Shown in pieces: positions 6,370 to 6,929 of a DNA stretch of 6,929 nucleotides (positions are counted from its first letter, which is position 1; the number at the start of each line of letters is the position of its first letter). The notes beneath the pieces were generated by a model. The model had not been told where the DNA came from and made no database searches. It was given only the letters and a program-made list of their open reading frames with translations. This stretch comes from Candidatus Minthenecus merdequi (lineage in GTDB: Bacteria > Bacteroidota > Bacteroidia > Bacteroidales > Paludibacteraceae), in contig JAGHVI010000142.1 in assembly GCA_018064385.1 (NCBI GenBank), forward strand, positions 1 through 6,929. The letters are read 5' to 3'. Both the position numbers and the translations under genes were made by a program.

Positions 6370-6929
6370 TTCAATTTTCCTTTGCTAAGATTAGTCATAG
6401 TAGCACCAGTAGCACCGAATAGTTCAATCGTAGATTTTAAAGACTTACAGGTATAATACAACCATTCTAAATAATTTTGATTGTAAAGTATGATTGAATT
6501 AATCTGTTGATTAGTATGTGCAGGTTTAGCGTTGATTGCCACAACTCCACCAGTGCCAATGCAAGAAACCATTATTGAATTTATTGGAAGAAGCTTCTTC
6601 TTTTGACAATTATTTCCTGCTTCTGACAAAGTCTCCGATGTATTAAGAACAAACACAGAACCATGCATATCAGGGGTTTTCACAAACAGATATTCTCCAT
6701 TATAGTACTCTGATTTTTCCATTGATGGAGTTTTACCTGTTTCTATTCTCCCAAAATCTTCAAGTCTTGAGATTTTCCATCCTTTAGGCAATCCATTTTC
6801 CATTGGAGTATTCTCGTGGCCAGGAAAGCGAAAACGGACAAACCATTCCTTATATAGGTTTTCCGCCATCTGCTCCAACAACTTAATACGTTTGGTGTTG
6901 TTCTCTATCAGATTGTCGTAGGTGGAGAG
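6363..6929 (-). CDS. hsdS: Type I restriction-modification specificity subunit HsdS, 5' end outside window and truncated by frameshift
   Basis: HsdS recognises the bipartite DNA target of the type I complex and bridges two HsdM subunits. The window begins inside the gene; the frame is open from 6929 and gives 188 residues. Residues 1-37 are the central conserved helix (NNTKRIKLLEQMAENLYKEW, then FVRFRFPGHE). Residues 48-182 are the second target-recognition domain, opening with LPKGWKISRLEDFGRIETGKTP and ending MTNLSKGKL. The first recognition domain lies to the right of the window. The frame stops at 6365-6363 with KN, although the normal end of the protein follows in the -1 frame down to 6199. 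Adding one base in or beside the five-A run (6371-6367) would restore a normal C-terminus (SKGKL(K/E)KLKVIEP). As read, the product lacks about 56 C-terminal residues and is probably impaired. Alternatives are a sequencing error, a recent mutation, or a switchable off-state. The recognition domain is AT-rich (33% GC over 6421-6780). Confidence 0.92.
   Translation of the reverse strand, partial: LSTYDNLIENNTKRIKLLEQMAENLYKEWFVRFRFPGHENTPMENGLPKGWKISRLEDFGRIETGKTPSMEKSEYYNGEYLFVKTPDMHGSVFVLNTSETLSEAGNNCQKKKLLPINSIMVSCIGTGGVVAINAKPAHTNQQINSIILYNQNYLEWLYYTCKSLKSTIELFGATGATMTNLSKGKLKN

Noticed and set aside
6361..6375. Programmed ribosomal -1 frameshift site in hsdS
   Set aside because: The heptamer at the shift is G AAA AAT, which does not fit the X XXY YYZ slippery pattern, and I see no clear downstream stem. 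Five As are also short for transcriptional slippage.
6199..6929. Invertible hsdS shufflon
   Set aside because: Such loci are common in Bacteroidales, but this window shows no second recognition-domain cassette, inverted copy or recombinase gene. The right-hand neighbourhood is not visible.
1..6929. CRISPR array, tRNA or rRNA gene, insertion-sequence transposase
   Set aside because: I looked for regularly spaced repeats, cloverleaf-like sequence and transposase motifs on both strands and saw none.

Overview
The window looks like an accessory region of a Bacteroidota chromosome or mobile element, most likely Bacteroidales. All genes start after A-rich leaders without a Shine-Dalgarno sequence. 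One intergenic region carries a TAACTTTG box, which fits the Bacteroidales -7 consensus TAnnTTTG. Every gene I can support lies on the minus strand, so transcription runs from the right edge to the left.

Right part (2878-6929): the distal half of a type I restriction-modification operon. The order is hsdS (5' end outside the window) followed by hsdR; hsdM is presumably further right. HsdR is full length, with an intact PD-(D/E)xK nuclease and intact helicase motor motifs. The hsdS reading frame is broken. It runs from the window edge through the central conserved helix and the second target-recognition domain, stops at 6363, and its missing last 56 residues are found in the -1 frame at 6199-6369. 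The second target-recognition domain is clearly AT-richer than the conserved end that follows it.

Middle (1320-2675): a 451-residue, charged, mostly helical protein of no family I recognise, with its own 5' intergenic region containing a dyad. It is followed by short 11-bp-phased repeats and then a clear intrinsic terminator (1186-1219).

Left part (1-1108): a 163-residue protein of unknown function. After a long hairpin comes the start of a gene whose product resembles a compact sigma-70-family sigma factor, cut by the left window edge. It has recognisable regions 2 and 4 joined by an acidic linker, with little room for a region 3 DNA-binding domain.

The restriction operon is a known type. 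The least explained part is 1-2675: two orphan proteins plus a sigma-like factor, with several structured intergenic elements. I see no direct evidence that these three act together; the shared strand and spacing are only suggestive.
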